The translations under genes and the position numbers were made by a program. This document shows positions 1 through 8,992 of a stretch of DNA of 36,303 nt, piece by piece. The notes beneath the pieces were generated by a model. It had not been told where the DNA came from. It searched no databases and worked only from the letters and a program-made list of their open reading frames with translations. Origin of the DNA: Candidatus Komeilibacteria bacterium (GTDB taxonomy: Bacteria; Patescibacteriota; Patescibacteriia; UBA1558; UBA10009); assembly GCA_030688315.1 (NCBI GenBank), contig JAUYIT010000036.1, positions 1 through 36,303 on the forward strand, read 5' to 3'. Each line of letters starts with the position of its first letter. Positions within the stretch are counted from its first letter, which is position 1.

Positions 1-76
1 CTGAAGCTCGCCAGGCCTCGCTCGGGGGCCCCGCCTCAGACACGAAAAATTTTAATTTGCCCTTGCTCGCTTACCT
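1..76. repeat. Partial copy (A) of GAGCGAGGGCAA-terminus palindromic element, truncated by window edge
   Basis: ctcgccaggcctcgctcgggggccccgcctcagacacgaaaaattttaatttgcccttgctcgctt closely matches 6309-6375. Confidence 0.8.
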
Positions 77-79
77 TAA

Positions 80-1657
80 TTACCTAAATAAAGGCCTTAA
101 ATATTTGGCCACGAATCTTTTTACAATCAAGACTTCTTCGCTGTTGGTCAATAAACTGATAGCAAAGTAAAATAACAAACCAACGGCGGCCGCGACCGAA
201 CCCTGTAAAAATATGCCTAAAAAAGTGGTCATATCTACCAGACCGGCCATTAACCTTAACATACCGTAAACCGCCAGACCGGCCAAAACCGAATTAAGGC
301 AAACTTTTAAAGTTGACCAGATGATTTTGGCGTCATCAAGATAGCCGACCCGTAACCGTAAAGCCAGTAACAGCGCGATCATGTTTAAAATAGATGCCAA
401 AGAAAATGCCATGGCCAAACCTTCCACGCCGAAAATTTTACCTAAGGATAAGCTGCCAATGATATTAACTATAATCGCGCCCAAGCTGATAAAAACCGGC
501 GTTTTAGTATCTTCCAAGGCGTAAAAACCGCGGGCCAGCATAGGGATTAAACCCTGGGCCAATAACGAAACAGTAAACCAACCCAAGGTTTGAGCCGTGT
601 AATAGGTGTCGGTCCAGTCAAAATTACCTGAACCCAGGATGACTCTGACCAGCTGAGCTCTTAACAATAAAATAAAAATGGATATCGGGATAAGTAAAAA
701 AACCACCCGCCGAAAGTTCAATGAAAAGGCCTCCACAAACCTCTTGTTTTCACCGCTGGCCAATGTTTCGGAAAAAACCGGAAACACGGCAATAGCCAAC
801 GACACGCCAAAAATGGAAATAGGAAACGATTGTAAATTGTTGGCTAAATTAAAAATTGCCAAACTGCCGGCGGCCAAACCGGAAGCGATCGCGGTAATAA
901 TAAGTAAGTTAAGCTGATTGGCGGCCAAGCCGATAGTTCTGGGAACCATTAAGGTAAAAACTCTTTTGGCCTCAACAGTAATGCGCCACTGCCACTGATA
1001 AACCCAGCCGGATTTGATTACCTCCGGCAACTGGATTAAAAAATGCAGCAGTGAACCCAGTACCACGCCCCAGGCCAAACCGTTTAAGCCCTGCACGGGA
1101 TATAAAACAGCCACGCCGAAAATGATGCCCAGATTGTAAAATACCGGCGCCAAAGAAAAAGTAAAAAATTTCTTTAACGAATTTAAAATGCCGCCGACCA
1201 CGTTGCTTAAGCCAAAAAAAATCAAACTCAACAGCATGATTCTGGTTAAAGCGATGGTTTGCTCAAGTTGAACGCCCGAAAAACCCGGCACAATCAAAGG
1301 CACAATTTGCGGGGCGAATAAAATCATTAATCCGGACAGGACAACTAAAGTTACCAGTAGATAATTTAAGATGACGTTGGCTAACTTTACGGCCTTAGCC
1401 CGATCAACCTGCCAAGCGCGGGTAAACACCGGAATAAAAGCCGAGGCCAAAGCGCCTAAAACCAAAGTATTAAAAATTAAATCCGGCAATTTAAAGGCCG
1501 CGTAATAGCTGTCTAAAATTGGACCGGCGCCAAAGTATGAAGCCAACAGCCGATCCCGGACCAAGCCGAGCAAACGACTGACCACAGAAAAAAAAGCGAT
1601 CAGCACCGCGCCGCCGCTAACCGTTGTGACCATTTTTTGCCAAAAAACCTTTAACAT
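80..1657 (-). CDS. murJ: Lipid II flippase MurJ (MviN family)
   Basis: 525 aa, many TM segments; N-term SVVSRLLGLVRDRLLASYFGAG and ALASAFIPVFTR typical of MurJ/MviN. Confidence 0.92.
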   Translation of the reverse strand: MLKVFWQKMVTTVSGGAVLIAFFSVVSRLLGLVRDRLLASYFGAGPILDSYYAAFKLPDLIFNTLVLGALASAFIPVFTRAWQVDRAKAVKLANVILNYLLVTLVVLSGLMILFAPQIVPLIVPGFSGVQLEQTIALTRIMLLSLIFFGLSNVVGGILNSLKKFFTFSLAPVFYNLGIIFGVAVLYPVQGLNGLAWGVVLGSLLHFLIQLPEVIKSGWVYQWQWRITVEAKRVFTLMVPRTIGLAANQLNLLIITAIASGLAAGSLAIFNLANNLQSFPISIFGVSLAIAVFPVFSETLASGENKRFVEAFSLNFRRVVFLLIPISIFILLLRAQLVRVILGSGNFDWTDTYYTAQTLGWFTVSLLAQGLIPMLARGFYALEDTKTPVFISLGAIIVNIIGSLSLGKIFGVEGLAMAFSLASILNMIALLLALRLRVGYLDDAKIIWSTLKVCLNSVLAGLAVYGMLRLMAGLVDMTTFLGIFLQGSVAAAVGLLFYFAISLLTNSEEVLIVKRFVAKYLRPLFR

Positions 1658-1670
1658 AAAGATTAAAGGG

Positions 1671-1699
1671 ATTATATACTAGATAAGGGTTTTTATCAA
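1671..1699 (-). promoter_or_regulatory. Sigma70-type promoter for murJ
   Basis: Minus strand TTGATA-17 nt-TATAAT; predicted TSS about 7 nt before ATG at 1657. Confidence 0.7.
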
Positions 1700-1703
1700 C
1701 ATA

Positions 1704-1780
1704 AAGGCCTTGCCGACACCCCCTCCCAACCATCCCCCTTTATAAGGGGAGGAAAAAGGAGGGGGTGTCGGCAAGGCCTT
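1704..1780. repeat. Long perfect inverted repeat between DUF4012 stop and murJ promoter
   Basis: 23-nt perfect arms aaggccttgccgacaccccctcc (1704-1726) / ggagggggtgtcggcaaggcctt (1758-1780), with inner ccccctttataagggg. Confidence 0.9.
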
Positions 1781-4459
1781 CTATTTTTTCAACAAAATTG
1801 AGTAAAGATAATCTTTATCCAGGTCGGTTTGAAAACCGGCGCGTTGTTCAGATAAATCCACCTTTTTATCATTGCTGGCTTGGGACCAGGCAACATTGAA
1901 TCCAGCCGGAAAACTAACTTGACTGTTAAAAACCGTATTTATCGCGCCGGATTGTTTTTGAACCAATAAACTGTAATCATCTGAAGCTTCAGCCGATTTA
2001 AAACCAAAGGCCGATAAAACTTTTTTAGCCAGCGTCGGTTTAAAATCAAGTTTAAACGGCAGGAGATATGAAAAAGACAAAGTTTTGGTTTCGCCGGGCT
2101 TGATTTGCAGCCAGGCGCCAAAAACCGTTTTACCCAGCTCATCATAAACTTGAACTCCCCCGTCATCTCCAAACGAGCGGGCATTCTTAGTGGCTTTGGC
2201 TAAATCCTCATCTTCGGAGTAACCCTCATAGACTTCTTTAAATAATGATTTGTCTAAAACATCATAACCAGTGGCTTCCAAAATTTTTGACCCCCACGGC
2301 AGATACACCCTAACGTAATTATTGTTTTGTACGCGCTCAAAAACGTCTGCGGGATCGCCGCGATGGGTTAAGGTTAAGGAAACAATATCAGTGATTGAAC
2401 CGTCAGCACCGACCTTGGCGTAATGGTCGATTTTTTGGTCAATCACGCTGTTGGATTTGCCACCGCCAATGTTGCTGCTGATTACGGCCAGATAATCTTT
2501 TTCGGCCGGTTTGATTTGTCCGGTCCAATTGCGAGCCGCGGCCTGTTGCTGTAATTTTTCATCATTAAAGAATAATTGGATCTCTTTGGTTTCCAGCGCC
2601 TGATGAAAAGTGAGCACCACCGGCAGTAACTGCTCGCCGGAAACCGAAGTCAGCCGTTCCACCAGCACCTTCATTAAATCGCCGATAACTTTTTTAGGCT
2701 TGTTTTCATCCTTGTCGTATTCAAATTCGGCTTTGTGCTGTAAAGCCAAAACAACGTTCTCCGGAGTAAATACTTCGTTATATTCCAGCAACTCCACATT
2801 GCCGGTATCTTTTAAAATCTGCGGTAGAACTGAAGCGTTGATTAAAAAGACCCCGTCAACCGTAGGACCGCCGGACTTATAGTAAAACCACAACAACTTA
2901 TTCATGGAAGCGGGCACATCGAACCACCAATTGGTGTCCCAGGGCATCAAGGGTGTGCCCAGTAAATGCATGGGTTGCGGTGATAAAATTTTTTCACCAG
3001 AGGCCTGAAAACTTTGTTTTAAATCATAGAACCCGCCACCCGGCACTTCCAGATTGCTGATTTTTCCCCGATTCAAATCAACCAAAGCGTAACTGCCCAT
3101 AAAGCCGCCCGTACCCCTTAGCTCATTGTGATTTTGAAAAACAAACAAATAGCGTTTGGGAGCCTGATAGCCCAAAATTTCTTCGGAAAAATCCAACAAT
3201 TGAGTGGCTTCGTTAAAACTTTTTAAAAACAGGGGTAAGCGTTCCTTGAGTTGTAAAAAACTGTTTTGATATTCTGCCGGCAATAAACCATGGTCAACTT
3301 TATTTAAAGCGCCGACTGCCTGTCTCATTAAATCCAAGGCCTTGCTTAAACCGCTTTTGACGGCCAAAAAATTATCAGTCGCTTGGTCGTTATTTGCTTC
3401 CTGTTTAAGCAAACTCATGGTTTGGGAAATTTCCCAAGCGGCCTGTGACAGCAGTTCGCCCGCGGCCAGCAAATTTTTACCACCGCTGACCTTTTGGCTG
3501 GCCACAGGCACGTGCTCCAAAAAATTTAAAATTGACTGGTTGTATGAACCCACCACTTCTTCGGCTTGGCCAAAATAACTATTGGCTAAGGCAAAACTAT
3601 TGCCGGCCTGTTCCCAGTTGTTGCCCGATACGTCATTAAAGCCCTGCTTAAGGCCACCGATCGCCGTTTCGGTGGCGCCCAATACCCTCACCTGGGCGTT
3701 ATTAAGCTGGCGGTAAATAAAGTAACCCCTAAACGGCACAATAAACAATAAAGCCACCAAAGCAAAATACAAGGCATTTTTTAATTTGAACCACATCGGT
3801 CCAACGGGTTGGTGAACCGGTTCGGGTCTGGTAATTTTAGCTAGTAGAGGCAAGCGCCCGGCTTTGGCGGGCTCGCCTCGATAAGCCGAAGGCGAAGCGG
3901 GTAGATAAAAAATCCGGTTAAATGTTTTGGTCCAGGCAAAAACCAAGTCGGTAATTCTAGGACTGTTTAATAAAGACACCTTAGGAATTTCCGCCTTAAA
4001 CTTGCGGCCAACAGCCGGCCGGGAAAACTTACCCAAGCCGGTTAATCTGTCGTGTTCTTTTTTTAAATTAAGAGTAAAAGCCGAGCCCTTAGGTGTAGTT
4101 TTCTCCTGCGGTTTGACGCTACTGCCCTGCTGGCTCAAAGAGATTTTAAAATTGCCGGTTTGCCACAACCGATCCAGGGCTTTTTTAAGCTGAACCGGTT
4201 GGCTCTGGTCTAAATCGATTGGAGCGGTTTGAGGAATTGGATCAGCAACCTTCTGAATCTGCTGGTAAACAAATGTTTGCTCGTCAACCAAAAAATTATC
4301 GATCTCCAAAGCAATCGCGTTTGTTGCCTGCTTAGCCGGTTTTTTTTTGCTTTGGCGAACCGTTTTGTTGGCCTTATTTACCGGCTTAGCCAATCGTTTG
4401 GTTGTTTTTTTGGCCGGCACAGATAAGGTTTCCTCATGTTCGCTTTTTTTTGTTTTCAT
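1781..4459 (-). CDS. DUF4012 domain-containing membrane protein
   Basis: 892 aa; Lys-rich N-term, TM segment, then LFVFQNHNELRGTGGFMGSYALVDLNRGKI typical of DUF4012. Confidence 0.85.
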   Translation of the reverse strand: MKTKKSEHEETLSVPAKKTTKRLAKPVNKANKTVRQSKKKPAKQATNAIALEIDNFLVDEQTFVYQQIQKVADPIPQTAPIDLDQSQPVQLKKALDRLWQTGNFKISLSQQGSSVKPQEKTTPKGSAFTLNLKKEHDRLTGLGKFSRPAVGRKFKAEIPKVSLLNSPRITDLVFAWTKTFNRIFYLPASPSAYRGEPAKAGRLPLLAKITRPEPVHQPVGPMWFKLKNALYFALVALLFIVPFRGYFIYRQLNNAQVRVLGATETAIGGLKQGFNDVSGNNWEQAGNSFALANSYFGQAEEVVGSYNQSILNFLEHVPVASQKVSGGKNLLAAGELLSQAAWEISQTMSLLKQEANNDQATDNFLAVKSGLSKALDLMRQAVGALNKVDHGLLPAEYQNSFLQLKERLPLFLKSFNEATQLLDFSEEILGYQAPKRYLFVFQNHNELRGTGGFMGSYALVDLNRGKISNLEVPGGGFYDLKQSFQASGEKILSPQPMHLLGTPLMPWDTNWWFDVPASMNKLLWFYYKSGGPTVDGVFLINASVLPQILKDTGNVELLEYNEVFTPENVVLALQHKAEFEYDKDENKPKKVIGDLMKVLVERLTSVSGEQLLPVVLTFHQALETKEIQLFFNDEKLQQQAAARNWTGQIKPAEKDYLAVISSNIGGGKSNSVIDQKIDHYAKVGADGSITDIVSLTLTHRGDPADVFERVQNNNYVRVYLPWGSKILEATGYDVLDKSLFKEVYEGYSEDEDLAKATKNARSFGDDGGVQVYDELGKTVFGAWLQIKPGETKTLSFSYLLPFKLDFKPTLAKKVLSAFGFKSAEASDDYSLLVQKQSGAINTVFNSQVSFPAGFNVAWSQASNDKKVDLSEQRAGFQTDLDKDYLYSILLKK

Positions 4460-4488
4460 TAAAAAAATGAGGTCAAAATATTTCCTCT

Positions 4489-4518
4489 ATTATACCACCT
4501 TTAAGGAAACAGTGACAA
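4489..4518 (-). promoter_or_regulatory. Sigma70-type promoter for DUF4012 gene
   Basis: Minus strand TTGTCA-18 nt-TATAAT, overlapping the 3' end of the upstream glycosyltransferase gene. Confidence 0.65.
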
Positions 4519-5604
4519 GTACAAACTGTGAGTTTCTTTAACGGCCTTGATCCAGTTGAACTTTTTAACATTAACGGAGCCCTTTACAGCCAAATCCTTT
4601 CTTAAACGGGGGTTTTCCAGCACTGATTTTATTGAAGCTAGTATCTCCGCTTCACTGTTAGGGTTAAAATAAATTGCCCCGTCGGCCAAAACCTCCGGCA
4701 AACAGGAGGTGTTGGAAGAAACCACGGCCAAACCATGGGCCTGGGCTTCAATGGGCGGTAGGCCAAAACCCTCATAGAGCGAGGGAAAAACATATAAACT
4801 GGCTTCGTGGTATAAGGCGGCCAGTTCACTGTCGGAAACAAAACCAGTAAAAATCACGTCCGGGTTTGGTTTGGCGATTTTTTTAAGCCGTTCAAAAAAA
4901 TAATCGGTTCGGCCGGCCAAAACCAGCTGGTATTTTTTTTCCTGATTCAATTTATTAAAAACGCTTAACAGGCGTTCCAGATTTTTATGGGGATAAGCCG
5001 AGCCCACGTACAGCAAAAACGGCTTGGTAATTTTAAAATGGGTAATGGCCATGGTTTGCTGGCCATCGGCCAAAAAATAGCCCTCGTAAATCACTTGGAC
5101 TTTCTCAGAGGACAAAGTGTAGATTTTTAATAAATCTTCCTTGACGAAGTTTGAAGGCACGATGATTTTGACCGCTCGTTTAACCGCCCGTTTTACCACC
5201 TGACGATAAGCCAACAGCTTTAGCCAATACAGCCATTTAGGCAATGAGCTGGCCCGGGAATCGGGAAAGCGATTGATAATTAAATCATGTATCGTTAACA
5301 CATACGGCTTAGCCGCAAACCAAGGCACGTTTAAATGAGGCCAGTGCATTAGATCTAGCCGTTCGCGTCTGATAATCTTATGGCCGGCCAGCTGTTCCGC
5401 CAAACTGTACCAGCGAATATCAAATAAAACCTTTTTTACCCTAGGGTTGGTTGTTTTAAAATCTTCAATGTTATCGCGGGATAAAAAAATCACGTAATCG
5501 TTTTTACGGTCAAACTCAACCAAACCGTCCACCAGTTTTTTAACATAGCGGCCGATCCCCCTTTGTTTGGTCCCGTAAAAACGGGCGTCTATGCCGATTC
5601 TCAT
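4501..5604 (-). CDS. Glycosyltransferase family 4 (GT-B)
   Basis: MRIGIDARFYGTKQRGIGRYVKKL; C-term [32 protein letters not shown]. Confidence 0.9.
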   Translation of the reverse strand: MRIGIDARFYGTKQRGIGRYVKKLVDGLVEFDRKNDYVIFLSRDNIEDFKTTNPRVKKVLFDIRWYSLAEQLAGHKIIRRERLDLMHWPHLNVPWFAAKPYVLTIHDLIINRFPDSRASSLPKWLYWLKLLAYRQVVKRAVKRAVKIIVPSNFVKEDLLKIYTLSSEKVQVIYEGYFLADGQQTMAITHFKITKPFLLYVGSAYPHKNLERLLSVFNKLNQEKKYQLVLAGRTDYFFERLKKIAKPNPDVIFTGFVSDSELAALYHEASLYVFPSLYEGFGLPPIEAQAHGLAVVSSNTSCLPEVLADGAIYFNPNSEAEILASIKSVLENPRLRKDLAVKGSVNVKKFNWIKAVKETHSLYLSLFP

Positions 5605-5614
5605 TGATTAAAGT

Positions 5615-6223
5615 TTAACTTGCTTTAAACTTGCCTTTAAAAAGGATTTCCGTCAGCACTTTCCTTTTCCGGTCTGATAATTCCGAAGTTTGTTGTTCAG
5701 GAGTCAATTTTTCCAAATCAGCCAAGGTAGGGGGATAACCAACAGCGATCATGGAACCAGCCTGATATTCAGCCGGATCAAAACCCAGTTCCGCAACCGC
5801 TCTTTCTTTATCAAATCCGGCCATCTGATGACCCATTAAACCCTGATTGACGGCTTCCAAAACCAGACTAAAACTGGCCGCGCCGGTATCATGCATCGCG
5901 TAATAATTTGGCTGTCCGTTTTTTGTCTGATTTTTTTTGACAAATGAAACGGCCAGCAACCAGGCCTTACCTGCCCAGCCCTGATTAAATTCACCCATTA
6001 ACGAAAATAACTGTTTGAATTTTTCCTGATCATCTTTGGTGGCATAAATATAGCGCCAGGGCTGTTCATTAAATGATGACGGCGCCCAGCGAGCTGCCTC
6101 GAATAACAACATGATTTTTTCCTCCTCAATCGGCCGGTCGGCAAAAACGCGCGGGCTCCAGCGGTTTTTAGCCAGTTCATTGATCGGATACTTAACGTCT
6201 GCCGGTTTATTTGGATAAGTCAT
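5615..6223 (-). CDS. Nitroreductase family protein (start corrected from 6346)
   Basis: NRWSPRVFADRPIEEEKI...ARWAPSSFNEQPWRYIYA; the extra N-terminus in the ORF track is translation of repeat copy B, so MTYPNKPADVKYP at 6223 is the likely start. Confidence 0.85.
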   Translation of the reverse strand: MTYPNKPADVKYPINELAKNRWSPRVFADRPIEEEKIMLLFEAARWAPSSFNEQPWRYIYATKDDQEKFKQLFSLMGEFNQGWAGKAWLLAVSFVKKNQTKNGQPNYYAMHDTGAASFSLVLEAVNQGLMGHQMAGFDKERAVAELGFDPAEYQAGSMIAVGYPPTLADLEKLTPEQQTSELSDRKRKVLTEILFKGKFKAS

Positions 6224-6237
6224 AATAATGTTTTTTA

Positions 6238-6376
6238 AGTTCGCTTGGTCAAATAAAAATTTTTCTGTCCTCGGCTCCCCTCTTCGTCTCGGCCTGGTCT
6301 CGCCTGGAGCTCGCCAGGCCTCGCTCGGGGGACCCGCCTCAGGCACGAAAAATTTTTATTTGCCCTCGCTCACTTT
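6238..6376. repeat. Complete copy (B) of palindromic TIR element
   Basis: Left aagttcgcttggtcaaataaaaatttttc and right gaaaaatttttatttgccctcgctcactt are inverted (16-nt exact core caaataaaaatttttc). Confidence 0.85.
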
Positions 6377-6382
6377 TACTAA

Positions 6383-7501
6383 TTACTTACTAATGCTTTC
6401 AAAAATCTTCAACATTTTTTTAGCTGAATCGTGCCAATTGAATTTTTTTATCTGCTCGTAACCTTTGTTAATCAAACTTTGGCGCAAGCCATCATCAGTT
6501 AAAACCCCGCTAATCGCCTGTTTAAGTTCCTGAATGTTATAAGGATCAACCAGCAGAGCGGCGTCGCCAGCAACTTCGGGCAAGGATGAATTGGCGGAAC
6601 TAATAACCGGCACGCCCGCGGCCATAGCTTCCATGGGCGGCAAACCAAAACCTTCATAAAATGAAGGCCAAATCAGCAAGCCGGCCTTTTTTAACAGCGT
6701 CCTTTTTTGCGTTGCCGTAACATAGCCCAAAAACTTCACTTTGTTATTTAACTTCAGTTCAGCAGCCAAATGATAAATTTTCTGATACAGCCAGCCGTGA
6801 CCGCCGGCAATAATCAAGGAATAACCGGGTAAAGCTAGTTCTGCAAAAGCCCTAATGATGCTTTCAATATTTTTTCTTGGTTCCAAAGTTCCTAAAAATA
6901 ATACATACTTATCGGGTAAAACCAAATCTTGTTCAACATCGGCGGCATCAATCGAATTAAACTCCGGCAGTGCGGGATAAACGACTTCAATCATAACAGG
7001 TGCCAGGCCGTAAGTTTGGACTAAATCGTTTTTAGTATGCTGTGAAACAGCCGCGATAGCCGAGGCCTGTCTTAATTTTTTTGCTGGATTGATGGCCTGA
7101 TGCCACAGTTGCCTTTTGGCCGAGTAAGCCCAAGGCAGTTTGGCAAACGATAAATCATGAACCGTCATCACTACCGGACAGCCAAAATCAAGCGACCAAA
7201 AATTAAGATTAGGAAACCACCACACCTCAACCGGCCCGGTTAACCTGTTAAGCCGCGGGCGGTTAAAAAACTTTAAAGAAAAATTAAATAACTTACTGGG
7301 ACAATAAAAATGGCAATGTTCAACCCGGGGATTGTTTGAAAACTCGGCTGGCAGAGCGGCTTTTTTAAGCGAGCTGGAAAAAATAAGATAATGATTGACG
7401 GGGTCAATCTCCAGCATGGCCTTAAGCAAATTAAAAGCGTATTCCCCTACTCCTGTCAACTGGCCTGATAATAATCCCCTAAGATCAACTGCGATTTTCA
7501 T
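6383..7501 (-). CDS. Glycosyltransferase family 4 (GT-B)
   Basis: [26 protein letters not shown]...[43 protein letters not shown]. Confidence 0.92.
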   Translation of the reverse strand: MKIAVDLRGLLSGQLTGVGEYAFNLLKAMLEIDPVNHYLIFSSSLKKAALPAEFSNNPRVEHCHFYCPSKLFNFSLKFFNRPRLNRLTGPVEVWWFPNLNFWSLDFGCPVVMTVHDLSFAKLPWAYSAKRQLWHQAINPAKKLRQASAIAAVSQHTKNDLVQTYGLAPVMIEVVYPALPEFNSIDAADVEQDLVLPDKYVLFLGTLEPRKNIESIIRAFAELALPGYSLIIAGGHGWLYQKIYHLAAELKLNNKVKFLGYVTATQKRTLLKKAGLLIWPSFYEGFGLPPMEAMAAGVPVISSANSSLPEVAGDAALLVDPYNIQELKQAISGVLTDDGLRQSLINKGYEQIKKFNWHDSAKKMLKIFESISK

Positions 7502-7524
7502 ATATGATTACATGCTCGCTACTA

Positions 7525-7553
7525 ATTATAATCAATGCCATCTAAAATGGCAA
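7525..7553 (-). promoter_or_regulatory. Sigma70-type promoter for the 6383-7501 glycosyltransferase
   Basis: Minus strand TTGCCA-17 nt-TATAAT just after the hairpin at 7554-7593. Confidence 0.65.
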
Positions 7554-7593
7554 AACCCCGGACCAGCGGTTTAACCAATTCTGGTTCGGGGTT
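7554..7593 (-). terminator. Hairpin terminator downstream of small Cys-rich gene
   Basis: Minus strand AACCCCGAACCAG...CTGGTCCGGGGTT followed by TTGCC; stem stops transcription before the next promoter. Confidence 0.6.
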
Positions 7594-7611
7594 CCAAACA
7601 AACAAATAACA

Positions 7612-7731
7612 CTAGGCCTTGTTGCAGGCGCACTCACAATCGGACTCGCATTCGCAACAGCTGGAACAATGGTCGCCGCAGGTACACTTGGTATCCGCGG
7701 TGATGGGCAAACCGCATTTTGAGCAATCCAT
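7612..7731 (-). CDS. Small Cys-rich, metallothionein-like protein (39 aa, 11 Cys)
   Basis: Hand translation MDCSKCGLPITADTKCTCGDHCSSCCECESDCECACNKA*; below the length cutoff of the supplied ORF track. Confidence 0.75.
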   Translation of the reverse strand: MDCSKCGLPITADTKCTCGDHCSSCCECESDCECACNKA

Positions 7732-7768
7732 AGTAATTTTTTTAATAATCAAGTTGACTGCTATTAAA

Positions 7769-7810
7769 TCAACAACCGCCGCAGCCGGGGCCTAAATTTT
7801 GTTTAAACAT
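7769..7810 (-). CDS. Putative 13-aa Gly/Cys micropeptide (possible leader)
   Basis: Hand translation MFKQNLGPGCGGC*; between a consensus promoter and the 39-aa Cys-rich ORF. Confidence 0.4.
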   Translation of the reverse strand: MFKQNLGPGCGGC

Positions 7811-7843
7811 GGGGATTTTTAGGGTTATAATAAGTGAATTTTA

Positions 7844-7872
7844 ATTATACCAATGAAAAATGATTAATACAA
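7844..7872 (-). promoter_or_regulatory. Promoter of the small Cys-rich cassette
   Basis: Minus strand TTGTAT-17 nt-TATAAT. Confidence 0.6.
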
Positions 7873-7876
7873 GTTT

Positions 7877-8992
7877 CTATAATGGCAGTTTTTTGCCCGA
7901 AAATTCCTGCCATGATTTGGCCGTAAAATCCTTCATTTCCGTAGCAAATCGTTCGGACGAAAATTTTTCCGCGTATTCTTTGATTTTATATGGATCAAAA
8001 TCACGCGACAGGGCCTGGAACTTAATAACCGCGTCGGCCAAACATTCCCAGCTTTGTTCGCTAAAAAATTTACCGTTAAAACCTTCAATCACCGTTTCCA
8101 AAGCGCCGCCCGATTTGTAAGCAATCACCGGCCGGCCGCAAGCCATGGCTTCCACCAAGGCAATGCCGAAATCTTCTTCTTGGGGATGAATAAAGGCCTT
8201 GGCTTTGCTAATCAGCTGATTGCGCCGTTCATCGCTGACTTCGCCCAAAAATTCAATATTATTTTTAGCCATTTTTTTAAGGCGTTGAATCTCTTCGCCC
8301 CCGCCTACAATCTTTAAGGGCAAACGCAATTGGTTAAAGGCCTGAATGGCCAAATCCACCCGCTTGTAAGGACGCAACCGCGAAACCAAAACATAGTAAT
8401 CTTCAATTTCCGGACTGATTTTAAAACTTTTGGTTTCCACCGGCGGATAAATAACCGTGGCTTCACGCTGATAATATTTTTTAATTCTTTTAGCTACGAA
8501 TTCGGAATTGGCGATAAACTTATCCACCCGCTGGGCCGCAGTGTAATCCCAGGTTCTTAAAAAATTCAAGACAACTGGTAAAAGTTTCTTAATAATTTTT
8601 GGCTGTTTTAGTTCCTCAACATAGCGATGAGCGTCGGACCACAAGTATCTAACTGGTGAATGACAATAGCACAAATGTAAGGTGTTGGGCGGGGTCAGCA
8701 CGCCTTTGGCAAAAGCCGAAGCCGATGAAATAACAATGTCGTATTCGGAAAAATCAAAATGCTCCCAGGCAATGGGCATTAAAGGCAAATACCATTTAAA
8801 ATGGTTTTTAGCAAACGGCCAGTTGGCCAAAAAAGAAGTTTTAATATCCAGCCCCGCGAACAAATTGGAATACTCGGGATTATGAATCAAAATATAAACC
8901 GGGCTGTTTGGAAAAAGATGGTGCAATTCCAACAACACTTTTTCCGCTCCCCCCACCTGAAATAAATGATCGTGCGTTAAGGCGATTTTCAT
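7877..8992 (-). CDS. Glycosyltransferase family 4 (mannosyltransferase-like)
   Basis: MKIALTHDHLFQVGGAEKVLLELHHLFP...EDFGIALVEAMACGRPVIAYKSGGALETV. Confidence 0.9.
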   Translation of the reverse strand: MKIALTHDHLFQVGGAEKVLLELHHLFPNSPVYILIHNPEYSNLFAGLDIKTSFLANWPFAKNHFKWYLPLMPIAWEHFDFSEYDIVISSASAFAKGVLTPPNTLHLCYCHSPVRYLWSDAHRYVEELKQPKIIKKLLPVVLNFLRTWDYTAAQRVDKFIANSEFVAKRIKKYYQREATVIYPPVETKSFKISPEIEDYYVLVSRLRPYKRVDLAIQAFNQLRLPLKIVGGGEEIQRLKKMAKNNIEFLGEVSDERRNQLISKAKAFIHPQEEDFGIALVEAMACGRPVIAYKSGGALETVIEGFNGKFFSEQSWECLADAVIKFQALSRDFDPYKIKEYAEKFSSERFATEMKDFTAKSWQEFSGKKLPL

